From positions 1-19,875 of the forward strand of contig JAITOG010000043.1 in NCBI GenBank assembly GCA_031290075.1: a stretch of DNA of 19,875 bases, read 5' to 3'. A model generated the notes under the pieces. It was not told where the DNA came from, ran no database searches, and saw nothing but the letters and a program-made list of their open reading frames with translations. The stretch's first letter is position 1. Each line of letters opens with the position of its first letter. Position numbers and translations under genes: made by a program. This DNA comes from Holosporales bacterium (lineage in GTDB: Bacteria > Pseudomonadota > Alphaproteobacteria > BNTO01). This document shows positions 14,296 through 19,875 of this stretch, in pieces.

Positions 14296-15189
14296 CTAGC
14301 AGCCAATTGATTTTTCTTTCCGTTTTTCTATGATAGTTATTGAAGCTGAACACAAAATTAGGATTATGCATCCAATAATGGTGTGAATAAATGGAATTTG
14401 TCCAAAAAATAAATATCCAGCTAGGCAGGAAAACACTGCTTCAGTATACCTAAGTGGCATTAAAGGAGAAGCTTCGGACATAGAAAAAGCTTTAAACATA
14501 AAGACTTGTACGATGTTTTCATTAATTCCAAGAAAAGTAAAAAGGCAAATTTGCTGAAAAGTTAAAGGTTTCCAAACCAAAATTGCTGGAATAAGGGTAA
14601 ATAGTGTTGACATTAAACCAAAGTAGAAAAGCAAGGTGTAAATATGATCTTCAAAAGTCATTTTTTTAGCAATCATAGTTGTAACTGCAAAGAAAAAAGC
14701 GCTTAAAAGGGGGATGAAAAACCACATATTAAGGTTAAGGATTTCTTTATTTAAAATAATGATAATTCCTAAAAGACCGATTATTACGCTAATCCACCTT
14801 CCAGCGTCTATTTTTTCTTTAAGAAAAATTGCAGCCAAGGGAAGAAATAATATAGGTTCTGCAAACATTATGCTTGTATTGCAAAAAAGCTGGAATTTTA
14901 GAACAGATATTGTACAAAGAAAAATTGCTAAACAACCGTAAAAAGCTCGCCAAAAATGGAGCTTTGGTGAATGCATTTTAAAGTAAAAAATTCCTTTTGG
15001 AAGCATAAATGGCAAAACAGATAGCATACTTATAAAGAATCTCATGAAAGCGATTTGTATAGGATTTATATTATTTTCTCCTATATAACGCATAACAACA
15101 TCTTCGGAAACGCTAATAATATTAATTAATATTATAAAAATAGCGGCAAGTAGGTAATTTTTTTTAAAGGGGGAATTATGAACATCCAT
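14296..15189 (-). CDS. EamA/DMT-superfamily transporter, antisense within the phage-type operon
   Basis: The 297-residue protein is almost entirely hydrophobic, with about ten membrane segments in two similar halves, the layout of EamA (drug/metabolite transporter) exporters and importers. Typical elements include F-M-R-F near residue 50 and, at the end of each half, the E-P-I-L-F-L-P-L / Y-T-E-A-V-F-S-C-L-A-G-Y-L-F-F-G-Q helices. The substrate cannot be told; host-associated relatives import S-adenosylmethionine or other metabolites. It runs opposite to its neighbours: 2 bp separate its stop from that of the 168-residue gene, and its first four codons overlap those of the 493-residue gene. 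The start at 15189 is needed to complete the first helix, because the next Met (33) lies after it. Its promoter would have to lie inside the adjacent phage gene. Confidence 0.85.
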   Translation of the reverse strand: MDVHNSPFKKNYLLAAIFIILINIISVSEDVVMRYIGENNINPIQIAFMRFFISMLSVLPFMLPKGIFYFKMHSPKLHFWRAFYGCLAIFLCTISVLKFQLFCNTSIMFAEPILFLPLAAIFLKEKIDAGRWISVIIGLLGIIIILNKEILNLNMWFFIPLLSAFFFAVTTMIAKKMTFEDHIYTLLFYFGLMSTLFTLIPAILVWKPLTFQQICLFTFLGINENIVQVFMFKAFSMSEASPLMPLRYTEAVFSCLAGYLFFGQIPFIHTIIGCIILILCSASITIIEKRKEKSIGC

Positions 15190-16659
15190 TTTTTATCTGA
15201 TTTAAGTTTTAGTAAATTAAATAGTTACTACACTTTAATCATAGCAACATTAAAAGAAAAAAGGGAAGAGGGGAAAAATAAACTATTAATAGATTGTTTT
15301 TTACCTGAAAATAAGGAAATTTTTTGCGAATCAGAGTTTTCTTTAGAATACTATTTTAATGAAGAAGAAAAAATTCAAATGTTTTCTGGAATTCTTTGCT
15401 CAGAACCGATTGTATTGGATAATGGCTTAACACGGCTTTGTTTTCAAAGTTTGGCAGAAATCAAAGAGTACAATGATGTTCTAGATATAACAGAATACAT
15501 TTGGGCTGAAACTTACAAACAAACGGAATGCGAAGCACCTACCAATTTAAATATTTGTTTAAGTGCAGAGTGGCTTCAAAAAAATGAAGGAATTTCTGAT
15601 TTAGGGCCATGCATTGCGGCTCAGTTTTCCAATGGTTTAATTAATTCTTTAGAGAAGAATTTTACTGTTTCTAAAAGTATTAGGAAAACAGGTTACAACC
15701 TTTTGGCTGCAAATTTTGAATCAATTCAAGGACCAGTAAATTCTTCATATAATAGACTTCCTTCGAAACCAATTTCTTCTAGCAAAGTTGAAGGAGCATA
15801 CGAAGCGCAGAACCGGAGTGTATTAGATATACATGAGGGGCATTGGGGGGAATCACAGATTTTCCCCAAACCCCATGAGGATTCGAGCATCGAAGCGACG
15901 AACAAATTTGCAGAAGAAATTGAGTTACCAAGGAAGGCTAATTGGTTTCAATGTGAATTTAAGATTGCTTGGAACTATGAACAAAAACGTGTTGAGCAGA
16001 TTTTTTTTCAGTTACCTTTTTTTGGGAATTGCGATGAAAAGGAAGAAAATATAATAGAAAAATTTGATTTTTCATTAGAAATTACGGATATTGAATGTCT
16101 TCTTGGTTTTAGCTTTCAGCAGGCAACATTCTTTGATACAGAAATTGGGAAGAGGGCAGTTTTGAAAGCACTTGAAGAAATTCGCCAAAAGGTAGTGAAA
16201 AAGTACAAAATAACGGCATCTTTTGATATGGCCTTTGAACAAGGTGCAAAACTAGCTGTTGGTCAAAAAGTTAAAATTTCTTCTGAAAAACTAAATGTTT
16301 GTGGACGCATTTTAAAGATAGTATTAGTTGCAGATGGAGTTTACCGCTATGCTAATGTTTCAATAGAAATTACGCCAGATTGGCTTAATGCTTGGGAGCA
16401 AAGGGCCTTTGCTTTTAAAATATTGAATGCTCCAAAAATTGAGGGGTTTAATGAGCAATTAGTAACTTACAACGATATGATTGATGATATTGTTGTGGAA
16501 AACTCTGCGGATGTTCAAATTGCTAAAATTACAGCACAAGAAGATGAAGTAAATGCTTCGCAAATTCTTGCTGAAAACCCAACAAAAATTACAGTGCGTC
16601 TTAAAGATTTGACTACAAAAAAGGTTTTAATTCGCAAAATTCATGCATTTTTTTCTTAA
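15178..16659 (+). CDS. Phage tail/structural-type protein carrying an in-frame palindromic insertion
   Basis: The 493-residue protein starts with AAAGGGGGAATT before the ATG. Its C-terminal half looks like a conserved alphaproteobacterial prophage protein of unknown function: W-x-x-E-F-K-I-A-W-N-Y-E-Q-K-R, later FDTEIGKRAV, then a long helix, ITASFDMAFEQGAKLAVGQKVKI and G-R-I-L-K-I with a following strand. A role in the tail tip or hub is a guess from context. Residues about 192-255 correspond to a 188-bp palindromic element and do not look like the rest: polar, Ser/Glu/Pro-rich and probably disordered (EDSSIEATNKFAEE). The frame is kept through the insertion, so the gene may still be functional, with the loop displayed between two structured parts. 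Confidence 0.65.
   Translation: MNIHFLSDLSFSKLNSYYTLIIATLKEKREEGKNKLLIDCFLPENKEIFCESEFSLEYYFNEEEKIQMFSGILCSEPIVLDNGLTRLCFQSLAEIKEYNDVLDITEYIWAETYKQTECEAPTNLNICLSAEWLQKNEGISDLGPCIAAQFSNGLINSLEKNFTVSKSIRKTGYNLLAANFESIQGPVNSSYNRLPSKPISSSKVEGAYEAQNRSVLDIHEGHWGESQIFPKPHEDSSIEATNKFAEEIELPRKANWFQCEFKIAWNYEQKRVEQIFFQLPFFGNCDEKEENIIEKFDFSLEITDIECLLGFSFQQATFFDTEIGKRAVLKALEEIRQKVVKKYKITASFDMAFEQGAKLAVGQKVKISSEKLNVCGRILKIVLVADGVYRYANVSIEITPDWLNAWEQRAFAFKILNAPKIEGFNEQLVTYNDMIDDIVVENSADVQIAKITAQEDEVNASQILAENPTKITVRLKDLTTKKVLIRKIHAFFS
15753..15940. repeat. 188-bp palindromic coding element inside the 493-residue gene
   Basis: Two 34-bp arms, 15753-15786 and 15907-15940, are imperfect inverted repeats; reading the right arm in reverse, both contain TAG-x-CTTCCTT and then AATTTCTTCT(A)GCAAA. 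Inside are two near-identical direct repeats, GAGCATACGAAGCGCAGAAC (15794-15813) and GAGCATCGAAGCGACGAAC (15885-15903), and a nested insertion. The first 23 bp recur between cdsA and pfkA (10241-10263). Being repeated, palindromic and translated, it resembles in kind the Rickettsia palindromic elements that insert into genes without breaking the frame. Confidence 0.75.
15832..15880. repeat. Nested 42-bp in-frame insertion flanked by CATGAGG
   Basis: CATGAGG occurs at 15832-15838 and 15874-15880, so one copy plus intervening bases (42 bp, 14 codons) look inserted. Removing it joins D-I-H-E directly to D-S-S-I-E in the same frame. The insert is itself a hairpin: TTGGGGGGAA and TTTTCCCCAA pair around TCACAGA, with CATG at both outer ends. 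Confidence 0.6.
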
Positions 16660-16674
16660 AAGGAGGGAAAGACT

Positions 16675-17460
16675 ATGGAAAATTTCCGTTTTTTGGATTT
16701 TAAAAATCCTAATCATTTTTTTGATATTTCTGTTAATTCTGTGAAAACTACAGAAGGAATCAATACGCAAATTGCAACGTTTACGATTACTGGAACAGGG
16801 AATAAAATTGCGCATACACAGCAATCTCTTTGGGTATTAGCAACTATTATGCCTCAGGATTCGGCGACTAAGGATGTTTTTTTACAATACAATAATGGCG
16901 AACAATCTTTTGCTCCAATCCCTGTTTTCCCAATAATTCCTAGGCCTGTAAGTAATTTAAGCATCATTTTTAAAGATTTCCTTAGCACGCAAAATATTGG
17001 CGAAGTTTCTGAGAAAATTTTGTTTGAAAAAGACTTTTCGCAAATTGAAGATAGCGCTTTTTTGAGCATTGTTTCCGAAGATATAAAACATCCAGTTTAC
17101 ATTGAGCCAATAAGCGGCAAAGCAATGCCACTTTGGTGTGTTGGCGGATATTACCAAGATTGCTGTGATCTAGAGGAAATTGAATCTTTATTTATTTTTC
17201 CTGTTCAAAAGAAAAATGCTCAAGAAATTATAATAAATACTTATTCTTTTTCGGAAATTGTTAAAAAAGATCCACAATTTGCCTATGGAAATACTGAGCG
17301 GTTTGCAATGGTTCAGCGTGATTCCCCTTGGAATTTGGTTTCGGAAATAGAAAAAGGAAAGGCAATTTTAAGGGTTGAAGAAAAAATCTTTAAGTCAGCT
17401 ATGATAGAAAAAACCTCTCAAATTTCAGGGGAAGTTTTAATTAAGTTTGTGAAAATATAG
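16675..17460 (+). CDS. Hypothetical protein of the phage-type operon
   Basis: I do not recognise a family in this 261-residue protein. It has no signal peptide or membrane segment. The N-terminus is rich in beta-type sequence with many Thr/Ile/Ala residues (QIATFTITGTG), a central part contains paired Cys residues (WCVGGYYQDCCDLEE), and the C-terminus is mixed charged (SEIEKGKAILRVEEKIFK). The ATG follows AAAAGGAGGGAAAGACT, placing it 15 bp after the 493-residue gene and 14 bp before the wall hydrolase gene, so it belongs to the same transcript. A tail-tip, fibre or baseplate part is plausible by position only. Confidence 0.6.
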   Translation: MENFRFLDFKNPNHFFDISVNSVKTTEGINTQIATFTITGTGNKIAHTQQSLWVLATIMPQDSATKDVFLQYNNGEQSFAPIPVFPIIPRPVSNLSIIFKDFLSTQNIGEVSEKILFEKDFSQIEDSAFLSIVSEDIKHPVYIEPISGKAMPLWCVGGYYQDCCDLEEIESLFIFPVQKKNAQEIIINTYSFSEIVKKDPQFAYGNTERFAMVQRDSPWNLVSEIEKGKAILRVEEKIFKSAMIEKTSQISGEVLIKFVKI

Positions 17461-17474
17461 AAAAAGGGGGAATT

Positions 17475-17891
17475 ATGAATTCAGATATCGATATTTTAGC
17501 GCGTACAATATATGGTGAGGCGCGTGGTGAGTTTGCAAAAAGCGGGTTAGCCGCCTTAATTGCCGTGGGAAATGTAGTTATGAATCGTGTTGAAAAGCAG
17601 ATATGGTTTGGGCACACTGTTCCTGAAGTTTGCCAAAAGCCGCAACAATTTTCTTGTTGGAATCAGGAAGATCCTAATTATGGGGCAGTTCAGAAAGCAT
17701 CCTTTAATGACCCGCTTTTTTCACTTTGTTGCGAAGTAGCGCCGCGCATTATTGCAAGAACTTGGCCGGATTTAACGAAAGGTGCAGATCATTACTACGC
17801 TCAAACACTAGCAAAAGCGCCATATTGGGCAGAAGGCCACAAGCCAACTGTAATAATTGGGCAACATTTATTTTTTAAATTGGAGGTGTAA
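17475..17891 (+). CDS. SleB/CwlJ-type cell wall hydrolase
   Basis: The 138-residue protein matches the Hydrolase_2 (SleB/CwlJ) family, lytic enzymes cutting peptidoglycan. Visible motifs are ARTIYGEARGE with the probable catalytic Glu15, the following helix with VGNVVMNRV, FSCWNQEDPN, and GADHYYA near the C-terminus. The length is that of the catalytic domain alone, with no signal peptide, as in phage endolysins that need a holin. The holin gene starts 1 bp after its stop, giving a lysis pair. It is preceded by AAAAAGGGGGAATT. Its role would be release of particles from the host cell or, if domesticated, wall remodelling. Confidence 0.88.
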   Translation: MNSDIDILARTIYGEARGEFAKSGLAALIAVGNVVMNRVEKQIWFGHTVPEVCQKPQQFSCWNQEDPNYGAVQKASFNDPLFSLCCEVAPRIIARTWPDLTKGADHYYAQTLAKAPYWAEGHKPTVIIGQHLFFKLEV

Positions 17892-17892
17892 A

Positions 17893-18435
17893 ATGGCTAT
17901 TCCACTTATTACAGCAGCAATTGGTTTAGCGGAATTTGCGCCAATTATTGCGCGATGGCTTTCTGGGCATAAAGCCGAAAGTGTAGCTACACAGGTTGTT
18001 GAAATTGCAAAAAGAGTTACAAAAATGGAAAACCCCATGGATGCAATTAAGGCTTTAGGGGGAAATGGTTTATTGGTTTCGGATTTCCAAAAGGAAATTT
18101 TAAGGATGGAGGCAGATATAGAGATTTCCCTTATTGAAGATCGGCAAAGTGCGCGCGAACGGGATATTGAAATTCTGCGCGCTGGGCATGCCAATCGCAG
18201 GGCAGACTTAATGGTTTTTGCAGCTGCGTTTGGGCTTGTTATGTGTTTGTTTTCTCTGGCCTTTTATTCTGATGTGCTTCCTGGGGAAGCTGTTGGTATT
18301 ATTTCTACAATTGCTGGGATTTTTGGGAGTTGCTTAAAGGACGCCTATTCCTTTGAGTTCGGATCATCGCGCGGGAGTAAAATGAAGGATACAACCGTGG
18401 CTTCGGTTTTAGAACGCTTACGAAGAGAGGAGTGA
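17893..18435 (+). CDS. GTA-type 3-TM holin
   Basis: The 180-residue protein has three hydrophobic segments, about residues 5-20, 106-125 and 132-150. A long charged helix with AGHANRRAD lies before the second, and the C-terminal motif FEFGSSRGSKMKD follows the third. This matches the 'holin of 3 TMs, for gene-transfer release' family typical of alphaproteobacterial GTAs and prophages, which opens the inner membrane for the wall hydrolase. The start at ATG 17893 follows GGAGGTG, which lies in the last codons of the hydrolase gene. A longer reading from 17857 would overlap that gene by 35 bases and lacks a binding site. Confidence 0.87.
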   Translation: MAIPLITAAIGLAEFAPIIARWLSGHKAESVATQVVEIAKRVTKMENPMDAIKALGGNGLLVSDFQKEILRMEADIEISLIEDRQSARERDIEILRAGHANRRADLMVFAAAFGLVMCLFSLAFYSDVLPGEAVGIISTIAGIFGSCLKDAYSFEFGSSRGSKMKDTTVASVLERLRREE

Positions 18436-18447
18436 AAAGGGGGAAAA

Positions 18448-18597
18448 ATGGCAAAAAAAACAGAAAAAAGTGGAATTTTTTTTGAAAACATTTTTCTACG
18501 TTTTTTAAACGTTGCTGCAATAACTGTGTTCACATTTAACTTTTCGGCCTTTGAAGGCTCTGCAGCGCAGAGGCCCAAAATTGTAAAAATCAATTAA
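18448..18597 (+). CDS. 49-residue membrane or secreted peptide at the operon end
   Basis: ATG 18448 follows AAAAGGGGGAAAA, the same leader as the first gene of the operon, and starts 12 bp after the holin stop. The product begins with a Lys-rich segment (MAKKTEKSG), has a hydrophobic stretch (FLNVAAITVFTFNF) and ends with a small-residue turn (GSAAQ) and a basic tail. It could be a signal-peptide-bearing peptide or a single-pass membrane protein such as a small lysis accessory or spanin-like factor; length alone cannot tell. The binding site and spacing are the main reason for calling it. It ends 17 bp before the convergent bamD gene. Confidence 0.6.
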   Translation: MAKKTEKSGIFFENIFLRFLNVAAITVFTFNFSAFEGSAAQRPKIVKIN

Positions 18598-18614
18598 TGA
18601 ACAGGGTTAATGTC

Positions 18615-19436
18615 TTAATTTTGTGCTTTTTTCTCTTTTTGGCTGGAAGAAATTGGTTTTAAAGAAAGTTTAATAAACTCTTCATGTATTCCTTCAGCTT
18701 GTTTGTACCAACTAGATTTTGGATGATTTAGCTTTAAAATGGAAAATATTGATAAAAATTCTTCTTTAATGTTAAGAGCGGCATAGCACTCCATAAGACG
18801 AAGCAAAGCTTCGGGGGTTTGTTCAGTTGTTTGATACGTGGTAACAACATTTTTAAAGCGATTAATTGCAGCTAAATAGGACTTTTCTTTTTGATAAAAC
18901 CTTCCAACTTGCATTTCTTTTGCAGCTAAATGATTTTTAATAAAATCGATTTTAAATTTTGCGTCCTTAGCGTAATTACTTGCAGGAAACCTCTCTATAA
19001 CAGTTTGGAACGCTTCTATTGCCTTTGCAGAATCTTCTTGATCACGCTCAACAATAGAAATCCTTTCATAGTGAGCTAAACCTATCATGTAATATGCGTA
19101 TGGAGTGTCTTTATGGAAAGGGTGAAGTTTGGCAAAAATTGTGAATTCATCAATGGCATCTTCGTAGAGATGGGCTTGATACTTGCAATACGCCCCCATA
19201 AGCCTAGCTTGCATTGCCCATTTTGAATAAGGAAAATTTTCACAAACTTTTTCAAATCCTCTAGCAGCTTTTTTGAAACTTTTGGAATACATATTTTTTG
19301 CGGCTGTTTCATAAAGCTTCTCAACTTTAACCTTTTCATTAGCACTATCATTTTCTGGGTCTGCTATGCGCTTAGAACACGCAGATAGCAGCAGACAACA
19401 CAAAATAACAAAGAATTTATTGGTACTATGAAACAT
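18615..19436 (-). CDS. bamD: Outer-membrane assembly lipoprotein BamD
   Basis: BamD is the essential TPR lipoprotein of the BAM complex, which folds beta-barrel proteins into the outer membrane. The N-terminus is a lipoprotein signal peptide with lipobox LSAC and acylated Cys20. The 250-residue mature part contains repeated TPR-type helices: Y-E-x-A-x-x-x-x-Y-x-x-x-S-F-K-K-A-A-R-G-F-E, the P-x-S-K/H-x-A-x-x-A pattern, AYYMIGLAHYERI, and the RDQEDSAKAIEAFQTVIERFP block that is highly regular in BamD/ComL. At 273 residues it is of usual length. In many alphaproteobacteria it follows lpxC; here 439 bp without a visible gene lie upstream. The start has no Shine-Dalgarno. Confidence 0.93.
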   Translation of the reverse strand: MFHSTNKFFVILCCLLLSACSKRIADPENDSANEKVKVEKLYETAAKNMYSKSFKKAARGFEKVCENFPYSKWAMQARLMGAYCKYQAHLYEDAIDEFTIFAKLHPFHKDTPYAYYMIGLAHYERISIVERDQEDSAKAIEAFQTVIERFPASNYAKDAKFKIDFIKNHLAAKEMQVGRFYQKEKSYLAAINRFKNVVTTYQTTEQTPEALLRLMECYAALNIKEEFLSIFSILKLNHPKSSWYKQAEGIHEEFIKLSLKPISSSQKEKKAQN

Positions 19437-19524
19437 AAGGAATTAATGGAAAATTTTAAACTTTCATATGCAATTTAACAAAAGTTCTACTTTTTTGTTA
19501 CATAATTTTTTGGGAATGAAGCCT

Positions 19525-19671
19525 AGGATTTTATTTGATTATGGCGATGAGTGGCTTTTTCTTGTGGAATGCTTGAAAAGTATTGCTTAAGAAAAAGACC
19601 ATACTTAATTGTAGTGAAACTTAGGTTTGAGATTTCAGCGAACCTGCCGACGCTGAACATGAGGGAATCCA
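19525..19671. repeat. Inverted-repeat-rich block upstream of bamD, possible palindromic element
   Basis: GGCTTTTTCTT (19553-19563) pairs with AAGAAAAAGACC (19589-19600, one extra base), and TTCAGCG (19634-19640) pairs perfectly with CGCTGAA (19651-19657). GGATT near the left end matches AATCC near the right end. G+C is higher than the adjacent DNA and no frame is convincing. It resembles the other palindromic elements in style but shares no visible sequence with them. Confidence 0.4.
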
Positions 19672-19682
19672 ATGTTTTAATA

Positions 19683-19738
19683 CGAATAGATATATAAGTA
19701 TCTATTTAGTAGGCAATCCTTACTTTGCCTATTATTCG
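19683..19738. repeat. Twin hairpins in the gene-free right end
   Basis: AATAGATA/TATCTATT (19685-19692, 19699-19706) and TAGGCAA/TTGCCTA (19710-19716, 19725-19731) form two adjacent hairpins, with CGAATA/TATTCG (19683-19688, 19733-19738) as a competing outer pairing. It could be the end of a repeat or a small structured RNA. From here to 19875 I see no gene. Confidence 0.35.
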
Positions 19739-19875
19739 CGCAAATTACCTTGAGTCACGCAGTGTGCAACTTCAAGAAAGTATAGAATCAAATTGAATAT
19801 TTCCAGTTAAGAAAAATGAAACAGTATGTGAGCAAAGTTTTCGTCGCACTTTAGATAGTAAATGCCAAATATCTT

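Noticed and set aside
17857..17892. Longer start for the holin gene
   Set aside because: It would overlap the hydrolase gene by 35 bases without a binding site; ATG 17893 has GGAGGTG at correct spacing.
18305..18593. Two minus-strand frames opposite the holin end and the 49-residue gene
   Set aside because: They overlap the well-supported holin motif FEFGSSRGSK on the other strand and lack binding sites.
19601..19740. 6S RNA or tmRNA
   Set aside because: Hairpins are present, but there is no long 6S-type bulged helix, no tag-peptide frame and no tRNA-like domain visible.
1..19875. CRISPR array
   Set aside because: Repeats in the window are dispersed or inverted; none are regularly spaced with unique spacers and no cas gene is present.

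Overview
The window looks like chromosomal DNA of an AT-rich alphaproteobacterium, most likely a host-associated lineage of the Holosporales/Rickettsiales type. This is an inference. It rests on the strong A+T bias, the CPVSGF variant of the first zinc module in UvrA (as I remember it from alphaproteobacteria), a holin ending in the FEFGSSRGSK motif of the gene-transfer-agent (GTA) 3-TM family, and several short palindromic repeats scattered between genes and once inside a gene. No rRNA, tRNA or CRISPR array is visible.

Region 1 (1-807) holds decayed mobile DNA: three copies of a ~100-bp palindromic element, a C-terminal transposase fragment, and the first 22 codons of a truncated Rpn/PD-(D/E)XK-type gene. 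Region 2 (808-11909) is mostly housekeeping: uvrA (DNA repair), a secreted protein of unknown function, a 380-bp intergenic stretch with a palindromic element and a cluster of TGTTAATAA nonamers, asd and a TatD nuclease, lepB, uppS-cdsA (lipid carrier and phospholipid precursors), an ATP-type phosphofructokinase with a Lys at the second diagnostic position, and a small HTH-like protein.

Region 3 (11910-18597) is a phage- or GTA-derived operon on the + strand. It has a candidate promoter and a strongly structured leader, then a head-tail connector, head-tail adaptor, DUF3168-like tail terminator, three conserved tail or structural-type proteins of uncertain role, a SleB-type wall hydrolase, a 3-TM holin and a 49-residue membrane or secreted peptide. 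Every frame is open, most genes have strong and very similar ribosome binding sites, and terminase, portal, protease and capsid genes are absent from the window. An EamA/DMT transporter gene sits in the operon in antisense, with only 2 bp between stop codons on one side and a 12-bp start-start overlap on the other. Region 4 (18598-19875) is bamD on the minus strand followed by 439 bp with no gene but with several inverted repeats.

The most unusual items are: (a) a 188-bp palindromic element carried in frame inside a 493-residue phage-type protein, containing a smaller 42-bp in-frame insertion flanked by a CATGAGG duplication, with a partial copy between cdsA and pfkA; (b) the partial but intact phage/GTA operon with its structured leader; (c) the antisense transporter; and (d) the nonamer cluster upstream of asd. 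All family assignments come from reading motifs by eye; no database search was run.
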